A DNA stretch of 64,000 bases from Zobellella endophytica. GTDB taxonomy: Bacteria > Pseudomonadota > Gammaproteobacteria > Enterobacterales > Aeromonadaceae. A program made the translations under genes and the position numbers. The notes under the pieces were generated by a model. That model was not told the origin of the DNA. It worked only from the letters and a program-made list of their open reading frames with translations, and ran no database searches. This document shows positions 8,870-17,830 of this stretch, piece after piece; within the stretch, counting starts at the first letter, position 1; the number at the start of each line of letters is the position of its first letter. The DNA lies in assembly GCF_003012775.1 (NCBI RefSeq), contig NZ_PXYG01000010.1:62001-126000 (forward strand). The letters are read 5' to 3'.

Positions 8870-9715
8870 CTACAGGGGCACTACCTGGTTATCTATCAGT
8901 CTGGCCTTGCCCAGGAAGGCGGCCATTAAAATCACCGCGGCCCGGCTTTGCTCGCCGAGCGGTGCGAGGGTATCGGCATCGACGATATCGATGCCGTCGG
9001 TGCGAAAGCCGGCGCCGTCCAGCCGGGTGACGCCTTCTTTCACCAATTGTTCAAGGTCACGCTCGCCCGCGGCCAGGCGTTCGGCCAGCCGGTTCATGGT
9101 GGCGGCAAGCATCGGTGCCAGGGCCCGCTCCGCCTCGCTCAGGTAACCGTTGCGGGAGCTCAGCGCCAGGCCGTCCTCGGCGCGCACCGTGGGCACGCCC
9201 AGGATCTCCACCGGCAGGTTCAGATCGGCGGTCATTTTACGGATCAGCGCCAGCTGCTGGTAGTCTTTTTCGCCGAAGCAGGCCAGATCCGGCTGTACCA
9301 GGTTGAACAGCTTGCACACTACGGTGCTGACGCCGTCGAAGTGGCCCGGACGCAGGGCCCCTTCCAGCACCTCGGCGATGCCGGGCACGCTGATCCGGGT
9401 CTGTTGTTGCTGGCCGGCCGGGTACATCAGCTCGGGGGTGGGGATAAATACCAGATCCGCCTGCCCGCCGAGGCGCTCGCAGTCCTGCTCCAGGGTGCGC
9501 GGGTAGGCGGCCAGATCGGCGGCCCGGTCGAACTGCAGCGGATTGACGAAAATGCTCACCACCACCTTGTCGGCGCGGGCCCGGGCCTGCTGCACCAGCT
9601 CCAGGTGGCCCTGGTGCAGGTTGCCCATGGTGGGCACGAAGCCGATGCGCTCGCCGTTGCGGCGCCAGCCGGTGATGACGGCCCTCAGTTCCTCTATGGT
9701 ACTGACCAGTTGCAT
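8870..9715 (-). CDS. panC: Pantothenate synthetase (pantoate-beta-alanine ligase)
   Basis: 281 residues. Condenses pantoate and beta-alanine with ATP. The nucleotidyltransferase HIGH-like motif appears in [15 protein letters not shown] at about 28-42. Other family blocks are [36 protein letters not shown] and FGEKDYQQL, and the KMSKS-like region is LSSRN. The start ATG has GAGGG 8 bases upstream. panB lies 9 bases upstream, so the two are co-transcribed. The next pan gene, panD, is beyond the repeat element in the same direction. Confidence 0.97.
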   Translation of the reverse strand: MQLVSTIEELRAVITGWRRNGERIGFVPTMGNLHQGHLELVQQARARADKVVVSIFVNPLQFDRAADLAAYPRTLEQDCERLGGQADLVFIPTPELMYPAGQQQQTRISVPGIAEVLEGALRPGHFDGVSTVVCKLFNLVQPDLACFGEKDYQQLALIRKMTADLNLPVEILGVPTVRAEDGLALSSRNGYLSEAERALAPMLAATMNRLAERLAAGERDLEQLVKEGVTRLDGAGFRTDGIDIVDADTLAPLGEQSRAAVILMAAFLGKARLIDNQVVPL

Positions 9716-9724
9716 CTTCTGCCC

Positions 9725-10519
9725 TCAGTTGAAGCTGTGCTCGGGACCGGGGAAGCGGCCCTCGGCCACCTCGGCCACATAGGTTTCGATGGCGGCCCTG
9801 ACGTTGCCGCTTTCGGCCAGGAAGTTCTTGGTGAACTTGGGCACATAGCCGGAAGTCAGCCCCAGGGCGTCCTGCATCACCAGCACCTGGCCGTCGGTAT
9901 CGGGGCCTGCGCCGATGCCGATCACCGGGATGCTCAGCTCCCGGCTGATGTCGGCGGCCAGTTTGCTGGGCACGCATTCCAGCACCAGCAGCTGCATGCC
10001 GGCCGCCTCCAGGGCCTTGGCGTGACGCTTGATCTGCTCCGCCTGCTCGGTCTCGCGGCCCTGCAGCTTGAAGCCGCCGAACACGTGTACCGACTGGGGG
10101 GTGAGCCCCAGATGGCCGCACACCGGCACCCCCTGGCGGGTCAGTTGGGTGACGGTGTCCGCCAGCCAGTCGCCGCCTTCCAGCTTGACCATGTGGGCGC
10201 CAGCCCGCATCAGGGTAGCGGCGCTGGCACAGGCCTGTTCCGGGGTGCTATAGCTCATGAACGGCATGTCGGCGACGATAAGCGCCTTTTTGCTGCCATT
10301 GGCCACACAGCGGGTGTGATAGGCGATGTCGTCCACGCTGACCTTGAGGGTGCTGGCCTCGCCCTGCAGCACCATGCCGAGGGAGTCGCCGATCAGGATG
10401 GAGTGCACCCCGGCCTGTTCGAACAGGGCGGCGAAGGTGGCGTCATAGGCGGTGATCATGGCGATTTTCTGGCCGGCCTGTTTCATCGCCCGCAGGCGGG
10501 CCGTGGTGATTTTGCTCAT
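9725..10519 (-). CDS. panB: 3-methyl-2-oxobutanoate hydroxymethyltransferase
   Basis: 264 residues, the E. coli length. Transfers a hydroxymethyl group from 5,10-methylene-THF to ketoisovalerate, the first committed step to pantothenate. Visible blocks are [17 protein letters not shown] at about 22-38, [24 protein letters not shown] (substrate side), [12 protein letters not shown] and [21 protein letters not shown] lies before the ATG. It follows folK by 12 bases and precedes panC by 9 in one minus-strand run. Confidence 0.97.
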   Translation of the reverse strand: MSKITTARLRAMKQAGQKIAMITAYDATFAALFEQAGVHSILIGDSLGMVLQGEASTLKVSVDDIAYHTRCVANGSKKALIVADMPFMSYSTPEQACASAATLMRAGAHMVKLEGGDWLADTVTQLTRQGVPVCGHLGLTPQSVHVFGGFKLQGRETEQAEQIKRHAKALEAAGMQLLVLECVPSKLAADISRELSIPVIGIGAGPDTDGQVLVMQDALGLTSGYVPKFTKNFLAESGNVRAAIETYVAEVAEGRFPGPEHSFN

Positions 10520-10531
10520 GGTGGTTTCCTG

Positions 10532-11020
10532 TTACTGCGCTGGCAACCGGATCATGCCGTTGGGCGGGCAGTCCTGCAGCAGCCGGGCCAGGGGTGTGCC
10601 GCAGGGCAGCACCAGCTCCGGCGCCAGGTCGGCCAGCGGATAAAGCACGAATTCCCTTTGTTTCATGCCGTAGTGGGGGATGGTCAGCCGCTCGTCCCGG
10701 ATCTGCAGCTCGCCGTAGAGCAGTATGTCCAGATCCAGGGGGCGGGGGCCCCAGCGTTCGTCCTTGCGCACCCGTCCATGGGCCAGCTCTATCGCCTGCA
10801 GGGCGTCGAGCAGGGCATGGGGGGAGAGCAGGGTGTCGAAGCTTGAGACGCCGTTGACATAGGCCGGCTGGTCCGCTGGTCCCATGGGGCGGCTTCGGTA
10901 CAACGGCGAGTGGCGCAGGCTGCCGGGCGCGGCCAGCTTCGTGAGCGCCAGCTGGGCGGCCCGGAGCTGGGCCGCTGGGTCATTCAGGTTGGCGCCGAGG
11001 GCGACAAAGACCCGGGTCAC
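10532..11020 (-). CDS. folK: 2-amino-4-hydroxy-6-hydroxymethyldihydropteridine pyrophosphokinase
   Basis: 162 residues from a GTG start at 11020. HPPK passes pyrophosphate from ATP to the pterin in folate synthesis. Family motifs are FVALGANLNDP at about 4-14, SPLYRSRPMGPADQPAYVNGV, and the signature RWGPRPLDLDILLYG around 91-105. The GTG overlaps the pcnB stop in the arrangement GTGA, and GGAGAAAAGAGAC precedes it; translation is therefore probably coupled to pcnB. An open frame continues upstream but has no family similarity. Confidence 0.93.
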   Translation of the reverse strand: MTRVFVALGANLNDPAAQLRAAQLALTKLAAPGSLRHSPLYRSRPMGPADQPAYVNGVSSFDTLLSPHALLDALQAIELAHGRVRKDERWGPRPLDLDILLYGELQIRDERLTIPHYGMKQREFVLYPLADLAPELVLPCGTPLARLLQDCPPNGMIRLPAQ

Positions 11021-12405
11021 GTCTCTTTTCTCCGGCGCGGGCGGCGACGGGGCCGCTTGCGGGGCGGACGCGGGCCCGGCTCCGCATCCCCGTTTTCCTG
11101 GTCGTCGGCGGTGCGGGCCAGCTGCTGGCGGTCGACCGGGTTGGCGGCCTGGAAGTCGGTCCACCACTCGGCCAGTTCCTTGAGCCGCGGATCCAGCTCG
11201 GCGCGTAGCAGCAAGAAGTCGTAACCGGCGCGGAATTTGGGATGTTCGAGCAGCCGGTAGGGGCGTTTGCCGGCCCGCTTGGGCAGCCGCTCCTGCAGTT
11301 GCCAGATGTCCCTGACCACGCTGCTGAAGCGGCGGGGAATGGCCACCGTCTTCACCTGGCGACTGATCACTTCGTCGGCGGCCAGCATAAAGGCATCGTA
11401 ATAGCCGAGGCCGCCGTCGTTGACGAATTCCTGGGTGCGGGTTTCCACCGGCCCCCACAACAGGGCGGCATAGAGGAAGGCGGGGGTGACCCGCAGGTCC
11501 TGGGCGATACGCTCGTCGGTGTTGGCCAGGGCTAGTTCGATAAAGCGGCCGTAGCGGTTGTGGCCCCGGCCCATCACCTCGGCGGTTTCCGGGAACAGCG
11601 GTGCGAACAGGCCGTAGTGCTGCATTTGGCGGTAGGTTTCCTGGCCCTGGCCGGCGAGGAACAGCTTGAGGGTTTCCTCGAACAGACGGGCGGGGGGGAT
11701 GTCGGACAGCAGCGGCGCCAGGCTTTGGATGGGAGCCTCGGTACGTGGGCTAATCGCCAGATCCAGCTTGGCGGAGAAACGCACCGCCCGCAGCATGCGC
11801 ACCGGGTCTTCCCGGTAACGGGTTTCCGGATCGCCAATCAGTTCCAGCCGGCGCGCTTCCAGATCCTTGAGCCCCCCGGCGAAGCCGAGCACGCTGAAGT
11901 CGGCGATGTTGTAGTAGAGGGCGTTGACCGTGAAATCGCGCCGTTCGGCGTCTTCTTCAATGGTGCCGTAGACGTTGTCGCGCAACAGCATGCCTTCGGA
12001 AGACTGGGCGGAAATGTGCTTATTGGTGTTCACCTGATGGTGGTGACCGCGAAAGGTGGCTACTTCAATCACGTCCCGGCCGAACAGTACATGGGCCAGA
12101 CGGAAGCGACGCCCTACCAGGCGGCAGTTGCTGAAAAGCTGCTTGACCTGTTCAGGGGTGGCGTTGGTGGCGATATCGAAGTCCTTGGGTTGGCGGCCCA
12201 GCAGCAAGTCACGCACCCCGCCGCCCACCAGGTAGGCTTCGAAGCCGGCCTTGTTCAGGCGATACAACACTTTGAGGGCGTTCTCACTGATTTGTCGGCG
12301 CGAAATTCCATGCTGGTCGCGCTCTAGCACCACGGGTTGCAACGGCAACGCCTCCTGTTGTCGGGTGAGCAGCTTTTTACAAAAGCCGGCAATCTGGGAA
12401 AAAAT
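11017..12405 (-). CDS. pcnB: Poly(A) polymerase I, predicted ATT start
   Basis: 462 residues if translation begins at the ATT codon at 12405-12403. Adds poly(A) tails that promote RNA decay. Class II nucleotidyltransferase features are EAYLVGGGVRDLLLGRQPKDFDIATN (catalytic DFD), RRFRLAHVLFG, and ERRDFTVNALYYN. A basic C-terminal tail (RPPRKRPRRRPRRRKE) matches the family. The first ordinary start (TTG at 12348) would leave only 443 residues and cut off IFSQIAGFCKKLLTRQQE, which aligns with the E. coli N-terminus MFTRVANFCRKVLSREE. E. coli pcnB is known to start at AUU. GAGG lies 6 bases upstream of the ATT. folK overlaps the stop by 4 bases. Confidence 0.88.
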   Translation of the reverse strand: MFSQIAGFCKKLLTRQQEALPLQPVVLERDQHGISRRQISENALKVLYRLNKAGFEAYLVGGGVRDLLLGRQPKDFDIATNATPEQVKQLFSNCRLVGRRFRLAHVLFGRDVIEVATFRGHHHQVNTNKHISAQSSEGMLLRDNVYGTIEEDAERRDFTVNALYYNIADFSVLGFAGGLKDLEARRLELIGDPETRYREDPVRMLRAVRFSAKLDLAISPRTEAPIQSLAPLLSDIPPARLFEETLKLFLAGQGQETYRQMQHYGLFAPLFPETAEVMGRGHNRYGRFIELALANTDERIAQDLRVTPAFLYAALLWGPVETRTQEFVNDGGLGYYDAFMLAADEVISRQVKTVAIPRRFSSVVRDIWQLQERLPKRAGKRPYRLLEHPKFRAGYDFLLLRAELDPRLKELAEWWTDFQAANPVDRQQLARTADDQENGDAEPGPRPPRKRPRRRPRRRKET

Positions 12406-12445
12406 GGGACACCTCGCAAGGCCTTAAGCTAAGAAAATCGGCGCA

Positions 12446-13369
12446 CTATGATAGCGCAGGGCGCTGGAAATGCGAACTATCTGCGTAATTCAGCTCTATC
12501 TGTGGGCAGCTCGGGACTTTTTCGAGTCGCCAGTGTGCTATCGCCCAGTGCAGTAACTGGTGGCAGTCCGCCCCCTTCAGCTCGGCGGGCGGTTGCTGTC
12601 CGAGAAATGCCAGCGCCTGCCAGAGGTGATCACCGGCACGGGTTTTGTCCAGCGGCGGCGCATGATTCTGCTTGGACAGCTTGCTGCCGGCCTGCACCGC
12701 CAGCGGCAGGTGCAGCCAGCCGGGCTCGGGGGCGCCCAGCAGCCGGTACAGGGCTATCTGGCGCACCGTGGGTTCGAGCAGGTCCGCACCGCGCACCACC
12801 TCGGTAATGCCCGCGTCCCGGTCGTCGATCACCACCGCCAGGTTGTAGGCATAGAGGCCGTCGCGCCGGTGCACGATAAAATCCTCCTCCGCCAGGGCCC
12901 GGGAAACCACCACCGGACCCTGCAGCCGATCCTCGAAGCCGTAAACCGGCTGGTGCAGCTTCAGCCGCACCGCCGCTCCGGCCGCCGGCAGGCCCAGCTC
13001 CCGGCAGTGGCCGTTGTAGAAACCGCCGGCGGCGCCGATCATCCTGCGGGTGCAATGGCAGTTGTAGCTCAACCCGCGGCCGGCCCAGTCATCCAGCACC
13101 GCCTGATAGTGGGCGTGGCGCCGGCTCTGGTATACCACCTCGCCGTCCCAGTGCAGGCCGAAGGCCTCGAGGGTGCGCAGGATATCGTCGGCGGCACCGG
13201 GGATTTCCCGGGGCGGATCCAGATCCTCGATGCGCACCAGCCATCGGCCATGGCTGACCCTGGCTTGCAGGTAGCTGCCGAGGGCGGCGATCAGGGAACC
13301 GAAATGAAGGGGACCGCTGGGCGAGGGAGCAAAGCGCCCAATATTGCGGTCGGGCGCCGGGTGGTTCAT
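12446..13369 (-). CDS. gluQ: Glutamyl-Q tRNA(Asp) synthetase
   Basis: 307 residues. A GluRS paralogue lacking the anticodon domain; it glutamylates the queuosine base of tRNA-Asp. The N-terminus [23 protein letters not shown] (about 12-34) carries the HIGH-equivalent [15 protein letters not shown] is the KMSKS equivalent near 234. The zinc-ligand region NCHCTRR...YNGHCRELG is around 103-125. It lies 15 bases downstream of dksA on the same strand, as in most gammaproteobacteria, and is read into pcnB. No strong Shine-Dalgarno is visible, in line with coupling to dksA. Confidence 0.95.
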   Translation of the reverse strand: MNHPAPDRNIGRFAPSPSGPLHFGSLIAALGSYLQARVSHGRWLVRIEDLDPPREIPGAADDILRTLEAFGLHWDGEVVYQSRRHAHYQAVLDDWAGRGLSYNCHCTRRMIGAAGGFYNGHCRELGLPAAGAAVRLKLHQPVYGFEDRLQGPVVVSRALAEEDFIVHRRDGLYAYNLAVVIDDRDAGITEVVRGADLLEPTVRQIALYRLLGAPEPGWLHLPLAVQAGSKLSKQNHAPPLDKTRAGDHLWQALAFLGQQPPAELKGADCHQLLHWAIAHWRLEKVPSCPQIELNYADSSHFQRPALS

Positions 13370-13384
13370 GCTGGTGGGGCCGGT

Positions 13385-13837
13385 TCAGTAACCGGCCATC
13401 TGTTTTTCCTTGATTTCGGCCAGGGTCTTGCAGTCGATGCACAGATCCGCGGTGGGGCGAGCTTCCAGCCGGCGGATACCGATTTCCACGCCGCAGTGTT
13501 CGCAGTAGCCAAAATCGTCATCTTCGATTTTCTGCAGGGTCTTCTCGATCTTCTTGATCAGCTTGCGTTCCCGATCCCGGGCGCGCAACTCGAGGGCAAA
13601 TTCTTCTTCCTGGGCGGCCCGGTCCACCGGGTCGGGGAAGTTGGCGGCCTCGTCTTTCATGTGGCCAACGGTGCGATCCACCTCTTCGCGCAGCTGATTG
13701 CGCCAGGCGCCCAGAATCTTGCGGAAGTGCGTTTTCTGCGCCTCGTTCATGTATTCTTCGTCGGCTTTGGGCTGGTAAGGCTCGACGCCGGCAATGGCCA
13801 GAATACCGAGAGATTTTTTGGTTTCGATTGCTGGCAT
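13385..13837 (-). CDS. dksA: RNA polymerase-binding transcription factor DksA
   Basis: 150 residues, about the E. coli length (151). Binds the RNA polymerase secondary channel and, with ppGpp, mediates stringent control. The coiled-coil tip [15 protein letters not shown] carries the two functional Asp residues (69 and 72). The zinc finger [13 protein letters not shown]...CIDC is at about 113-137, and the C-terminal helix ends [11 protein letters not shown] at 13837 has AGGAG 8 bases upstream. A candidate sigma-70 promoter lies 53 to 82 bases upstream of the start. It heads the dksA-gluQ-pcnB-folK-panB-panC run. Confidence 0.97.
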   Translation of the reverse strand: MPAIETKKSLGILAIAGVEPYQPKADEEYMNEAQKTHFRKILGAWRNQLREEVDRTVGHMKDEAANFPDPVDRAAQEEEFALELRARDRERKLIKKIEKTLQKIEDDDFGYCEHCGVEIGIRRLEARPTADLCIDCKTLAEIKEKQMAGY

Positions 13838-13889
13838 TCCGTATCTCCTAAAAAGCAATATTGCGCCAACCAAATTTGAGAAGCGGCTA

Positions 13890-13919
13890 TCTATAGCAGA
13901 AAGCATATTAACAAGGCAA
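13890..13919 (-). promoter_or_regulatory. Candidate sigma-70 promoter of dksA
   Basis: On the minus strand TTGCCT (13919-13914) and TATAGA (13895-13890) are spaced by 18 bases and preceded by an AT-rich stretch. This is a visual match only. The remaining bases up to the sfsA start (13920-14121) show no gene or clear element. Confidence 0.4.
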
Positions 13920-14121
13920 TTTTGCATTGTATTTTCTGCAGGAATAGCTCCCTAAATACGATGGGGCCGACTTCTCCTGCCACCAGAGCCGAATGATGAA
14001 GAGGGTGGCCGCTCTTTGGTAAGCCCTCCATATGGGGATGGGGAATGCGCCTTTCAAGGGTGGTGGTGGCGCTTTACCGCCGGTTACCATGACGCTCCAT
14101 TTATGAACTATAGGTACAATT

Positions 14122-14823
14122 GTGCAGTTTTCCTCTTTATGCCGCGGACGGCTGGTGCGGCGCTATAAGCGCTTCCTGGCCGACGTGCTCTACCAGGATC
14201 AGCCACTGACCCTGCATTGTCCCAATACCGGCCGCATGACCGGCTGCGCCGAACCGGGCTGGGCGGTGTATTTCTCCACCTCCGCCAACCCCAGGCGCAA
14301 ATACGCCCATACCTGGGAGCTGGTGGCTGACGACCGGGGCCACTTCATCTGCGTCAATACCGCCCGGGCCAACCAACTGGCGGCGGAGACGCTGGCCGAG
14401 CGGCACATTCCCGAACTGGCCGCCTATTCCCGCCTCGAGAGCGAGGTCCGCTACGGCGAGGAAGGCAGCCGCATCGACTTTCTGCTGGGTGGCGACGGGC
14501 TGCCCGACTGTTATATCGAGGTCAAGAGCGTCACCCTGCTGGAGCAGGACGGGCAGGGGTACTTCCCGGATACGGTCAGCCTGCGGGCCCAGAAGCATGT
14601 GCGCGAGCTGATCGGCTGCGCCCGGGCCGGCCATCGGGCGGTGATGCTGTTCTGTGTGCTGCATACCGGCATCGAACGGGTCAGTTCCGCCCGACACCTG
14701 GACCCGGCCTACGGCCGGCTGATCGACGAGGCGCTGGCGGCGGGAGTGGAGTGCCTGGCCTGGCAGGCGGAGATCACCCCGGACGGCATGCGCCTGGCCA
14801 GGACGCTGCCTTTCATTCCCTGA
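14122..14823 (+). CDS. sfsA: DNA-binding / sugar fermentation stimulation protein SfsA
   Basis: 233 residues, the E. coli length (234), starting at a GTG. Recognisable blocks are RRYKRFLADVLY, LHCPNTGRMTGCAEPG at about 31-46, RKYAHTWELV, FICVNTARANQLA, SRIDFLLGG and CYIEVKSVTL; the IEVKSV region resembles a nuclease-fold active site (D..E.K). E. coli SfsA is annotated as a nonspecific DNA-binding regulator of maltose genes, but the biochemical role remains unclear. The ribosome binding site before the GTG is poor. The 3' end overlaps thpR on the opposite strand by 11 bases. Confidence 0.93.
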   Translation: MQFSSLCRGRLVRRYKRFLADVLYQDQPLTLHCPNTGRMTGCAEPGWAVYFSTSANPRRKYAHTWELVADDRGHFICVNTARANQLAAETLAERHIPELAAYSRLESEVRYGEEGSRIDFLLGGDGLPDCYIEVKSVTLLEQDGQGYFPDTVSLRAQKHVRELIGCARAGHRAVMLFCVLHTGIERVSSARHLDPAYGRLIDEALAAGVECLAWQAEITPDGMRLARTLPFIP

Positions 14824-15337
14824 GCGGCCAGGCCTGCAGGCAGTCGTAGCGGGGGCCTTGTTCCGTCAGGGTGGAGCGGTACAGGGCGAGACGCTCGGGG
14901 ACGTAGGTCAGCGGCGAGATGGCCGGCAATGTCGTTCCATTGCAGTGCCGGAACAGCGTGACATGCGGGCGGAAGGCCCGGTGCGAAGGCGCCGTCCCCA
15001 GGGCGTGGCAGCCCAGCTCCAGCTCATCGGCCAGCCCCATCAGGGCCTCGGGCGGCCGGCTCGGGCCTATCCAGACCACGCCGGCGCGGGGAAAATAGCC
15101 CAGCCGATCGAGGGTCAGGGCGAAAGCGGGCAGGGCGAGCCGGTTCAGGTGGCGTTGCAGCGCCTGCTGGTGCGCCGCCGTGGTCTCGCCCAGGAAACGC
15201 AGGGTCAGGTGCAGCTGCTCCGGGGGAATGCGCCGGCCGGGCAGGACCAGGTGATCCTGCAGCCTCGCCAGCGGGACGGCCAGCCGGTCGGCGGGAAAGG
15301 CGAGAAAAAGCCGGTTGTCAGCCATGGCCGTTACCAT
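14813..15337 (-). CDS. thpR: RNA 2',3'-cyclic phosphodiesterase (LigT/ThpR)
   Basis: 174 residues from ATG at 15337, which follows AAAGG. 2H phosphoesterase superfamily: the two catalytic motifs are HLTLRF (about 41-46) and HVTLFR (about 126-131). It opens 2',3'-cyclic phosphates and is the homologue of E. coli ThpR, which sits in the same sfsA-hrpB neighbourhood. An ATG four codons further in (15325) is an equally good start by alignment. The convergent 3' end overlaps sfsA. The 5' end faces hrpB with less than 60 bases between the starts. Confidence 0.9.
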   Translation of the reverse strand: MVTAMADNRLFLAFPADRLAVPLARLQDHLVLPGRRIPPEQLHLTLRFLGETTAAHQQALQRHLNRLALPAFALTLDRLGYFPRAGVVWIGPSRPPEALMGLADELELGCHALGTAPSHRAFRPHVTLFRHCNGTTLPAISPLTYVPERLALYRSTLTEQGPRYDCLQAWPLRE

Positions 15338-15395
15338 AGTCCTTTCAGTGTGCTTTTGGCACAATATAACCCTCTTCAGTCATTCAGGTAAGAGC

Positions 15396-17828
15396 GTGCA
15401 TCAGCTACCCATCGCCGAGGCCCTGCCCCGGTTGCGGCAGGCGTTAACGGCCTCCCGCATCATCGTCGAGGCGCCGCCCGGTGCCGGCAAATCCACCTGG
15501 CTGCCGCTCTGGCTGCTGGAGCAGAGTGGTCTGGCCGGGCGTATCATCATGCTGGAGCCCCGCCGGCTGGCCGCTCGCAGCATAGCGCAATACCTGGCCG
15601 AACAGCTCGGCGAGGAGCCGGGCGGGCGGGTCGGTTACCGGATGCGCGGCGAGAGCCGGATCGGCCGGCAGACCCGGCTGGAGGTGGTGACCGAAGGGGT
15701 GCTGACCCGGATGCTGCAGGCGGATCCCGAACTCGAGGGCGTGGGCCTGCTGATCTTCGACGAGTTCCACGAACGCAGCCTGCAGGCGGATCTGGCCCTG
15801 GCCTTCGCCCTGGAATGCCAGGCGCTGCGCGAGGATCTGAAGATCATGGTGATGTCCGCCACCCTGGAAGGGCTGGCGCTTGACCGCCTGCTGCCCGACG
15901 CCGAGACCGTCAGCAGCGCCGGGCGCAGCTTTCCGGTGGCGCTGCACTACCAGCCGCGTAACCTGCACAGCCGGCTGGACGAGGCCATGGGCCGGGCCAT
16001 ACTGACGACGATGGAGCTGCATCCCGGCAGCGTGCTGGCCTTCCTGCCCGGCGAGCGGGAGATCCGCGCGGTCCGGGACTGGCTGAGCGACAGGGTGGCC
16101 AGCGCGGTCGAGCTCCGGCCCTTGTACGGCCGGCTCACCCTGGCCGAGCAGCGGGCGGCCATCGCCCCGGTGGCCGCGGGCCGGCGCAAGGTGGTGCTGG
16201 CCACCAATGTGGCGGAAACCTCGCTGACCATCGACGGCATCAGCATAGTGGTGGACTCGGGGCTGGAGCGACAGGCCCAGTTCGATCCGGCGGCGGGCAT
16301 CACCCGCCTGCAGAGCCGGCAGATAGGCCAGGCGTCCGCCACCCAGCGCGCCGGACGGGCCGGGCGCCTGCAGCCCGGCGTTTGCCTGCGGCTGTGGAGC
16401 CAGGAGCAGCAGGCGCGGCTGGCGCCGCGGCGGCCGGCGGAGATCGAGCAGAGCTGCCTGGCTGGCTTTGTGCTGGAATGCGCCGCCTGGGGCGCCGAGC
16501 CGGAGCGGCTGCCGCTGTTGACCCCACCCCCGGCAGCCCAGCTGGCGGCCGCCCGCCGCCAGCTGGAAGGCCTGGGGCTGCTGGCCGGCCAGCAACTGAC
16601 CCCGTTCGGCCGCCGGGTATGGCAGTTGGGATGCGAACCCTGGCTGGGCCAGCTCTTGCTGACGGCCCAGGCGTGGCAGCAGCAGGGGCGGGCCGGCGCC
16701 CTGGCCGATGCGGTCTATCTGGTGGCGCTGCTGGAGGAAGGGCGGCTGGAAAAGGGACCCCTGTCGGGGCAGATCCTGGCCCGGCAGGGCCGGCTGCACC
16801 CCGCGGCCCGGCGCTGGTTCAAGCGGCTGAACCAGCCCGACGCCGCCCCCGTCGGCCAGTATCTGGGCCCCTTGCTGGCCAATGCCTGCCCCGACTGGGT
16901 GGCGCTGCTGCGCCAGAACAGCCGCTATCAGCTGGCAGGCGGCCTGAGCGCCGACCTGCCACCGGACAGCCCGCTCACCGGCAAGGGCATGCTGGCGGTG
17001 GCGGAGCTGAGCAGCAACGACAAGGGCATCTTTATCCAGGGGGCCGAGCCGGTTTCGGTGGCGCAGCTGCAGCAGTTCGTGCCCGCGCGTTTTGACGAGC
17101 GGGCCCACCTGCAGTGGGATGCGGATGCCGACCGGGTACGGGCCGAGCGCCAGTGGTGCTTCGGCGGCCTGGTGCTGCAGCGCACGCCGCTGACGGCGAT
17201 CAGCCCGGAGCAGAAAGCCCGCTGCCTGCTGGACGAAGTGGTTCGGCGTGGCTGGCCGGCGCTGCCGTTGGGAGAGGATGCCCGGCAATACTGGCTCAGA
17301 TTGACCCTGGCCGGACAAAAGCTGGCCGATTTCGGTTTCGAACCCTGCGACGAAAATCGCTGGCTGGCGGAGGCCGAACACTGGCTGCTGCCTTACCTGG
17401 CGGGCCTGGGGCGCTGGGAAGAGCTGAGCCGGCTGGACTGGGCCGCCATTTTCAGGAGCAGACTGGACTGGTCACAACAGCAATTGCTGGATACTCTGCT
17501 ACCCGGCTGGCTGGAGCTGGCCACCGGTACCAGGGCCGCCATCCGCTACCGGCAGGGGGAGGACCCCGTGCTACCGGTGCAGTTGCAGGAAATGTTCGGC
17601 CAGTCGGGCTCCCCCGAGCTGGCCAGGGGCAGGGTGCCCCTGGTGCTGGAGCTGCTGTCGCCGGCCCGGCGCCCGCTGCAGGTTACCCGGGATCTGGCCG
17701 CCTTCTGGGCCGGCTCCTATCAGGACGTGAAGAAAGAGATGAAGGGGCGTTACCCCAAACATGTGTGGCCCGATGATCCGGCCAATACGGCACCGACCCG
17801 GCACACCAAGAGGCAGATGAAGCACTGA
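15396..17828 (+). CDS. hrpB: ATP-dependent helicase HrpB
   Basis: 810 residues from GTG at 15396 (AGGTAAGA upstream), close to the E. coli protein. DEAH-box RNA helicase-like family: Walker A PPGAGKSTWLPLW at about 27-39, DEFHERSLQADLALA (motif II) around 121-135, MSATLEG, then the helicase C block ATNVAETSLTIDGI and QRAGRAGRLQPGVCLRLW. HA2 and the HrpB-specific C-terminal domain follow, ending RYPKHVWPDDP. Its cellular role is not well defined. The frame is open for 27 codons upstream of the GTG without similarity. mrcB starts 2 bases after the stop. Confidence 0.95.
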   Translation: MHQLPIAEALPRLRQALTASRIIVEAPPGAGKSTWLPLWLLEQSGLAGRIIMLEPRRLAARSIAQYLAEQLGEEPGGRVGYRMRGESRIGRQTRLEVVTEGVLTRMLQADPELEGVGLLIFDEFHERSLQADLALAFALECQALREDLKIMVMSATLEGLALDRLLPDAETVSSAGRSFPVALHYQPRNLHSRLDEAMGRAILTTMELHPGSVLAFLPGEREIRAVRDWLSDRVASAVELRPLYGRLTLAEQRAAIAPVAAGRRKVVLATNVAETSLTIDGISIVVDSGLERQAQFDPAAGITRLQSRQIGQASATQRAGRAGRLQPGVCLRLWSQEQQARLAPRRPAEIEQSCLAGFVLECAAWGAEPERLPLLTPPPAAQLAAARRQLEGLGLLAGQQLTPFGRRVWQLGCEPWLGQLLLTAQAWQQQGRAGALADAVYLVALLEEGRLEKGPLSGQILARQGRLHPAARRWFKRLNQPDAAPVGQYLGPLLANACPDWVALLRQNSRYQLAGGLSADLPPDSPLTGKGMLAVAELSSNDKGIFIQGAEPVSVAQLQQFVPARFDERAHLQWDADADRVRAERQWCFGGLVLQRTPLTAISPEQKARCLLDEVVRRGWPALPLGEDARQYWLRLTLAGQKLADFGFEPCDENRWLAEAEHWLLPYLAGLGRWEELSRLDWAAIFRSRLDWSQQQLLDTLLPGWLELATGTRAAIRYRQGEDPVLPVQLQEMFGQSGSPELARGRVPLVLELLSPARRPLQVTRDLAAFWAGSYQDVKKEMKGRYPKHVWPDDPANTAPTRHTKRQMKH

Positions 17829-17830
17829 TT

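Noticed and set aside
8948-10846. 632-codon open frame on the plus strand
   Set aside because: Runs antisense through panC, panB and folK; no ribosome binding site and no recognisable domain.
13908-14090. 60-codon minus-strand frame in the dksA-sfsA gap
   Set aside because: It covers the probable dksA promoter and has no coding character.
15444-17381. 645-codon open frame on the minus strand
   Set aside because: Antisense to hrpB; composition is Gln/His/Leu-rich shadow-type, with no domain.
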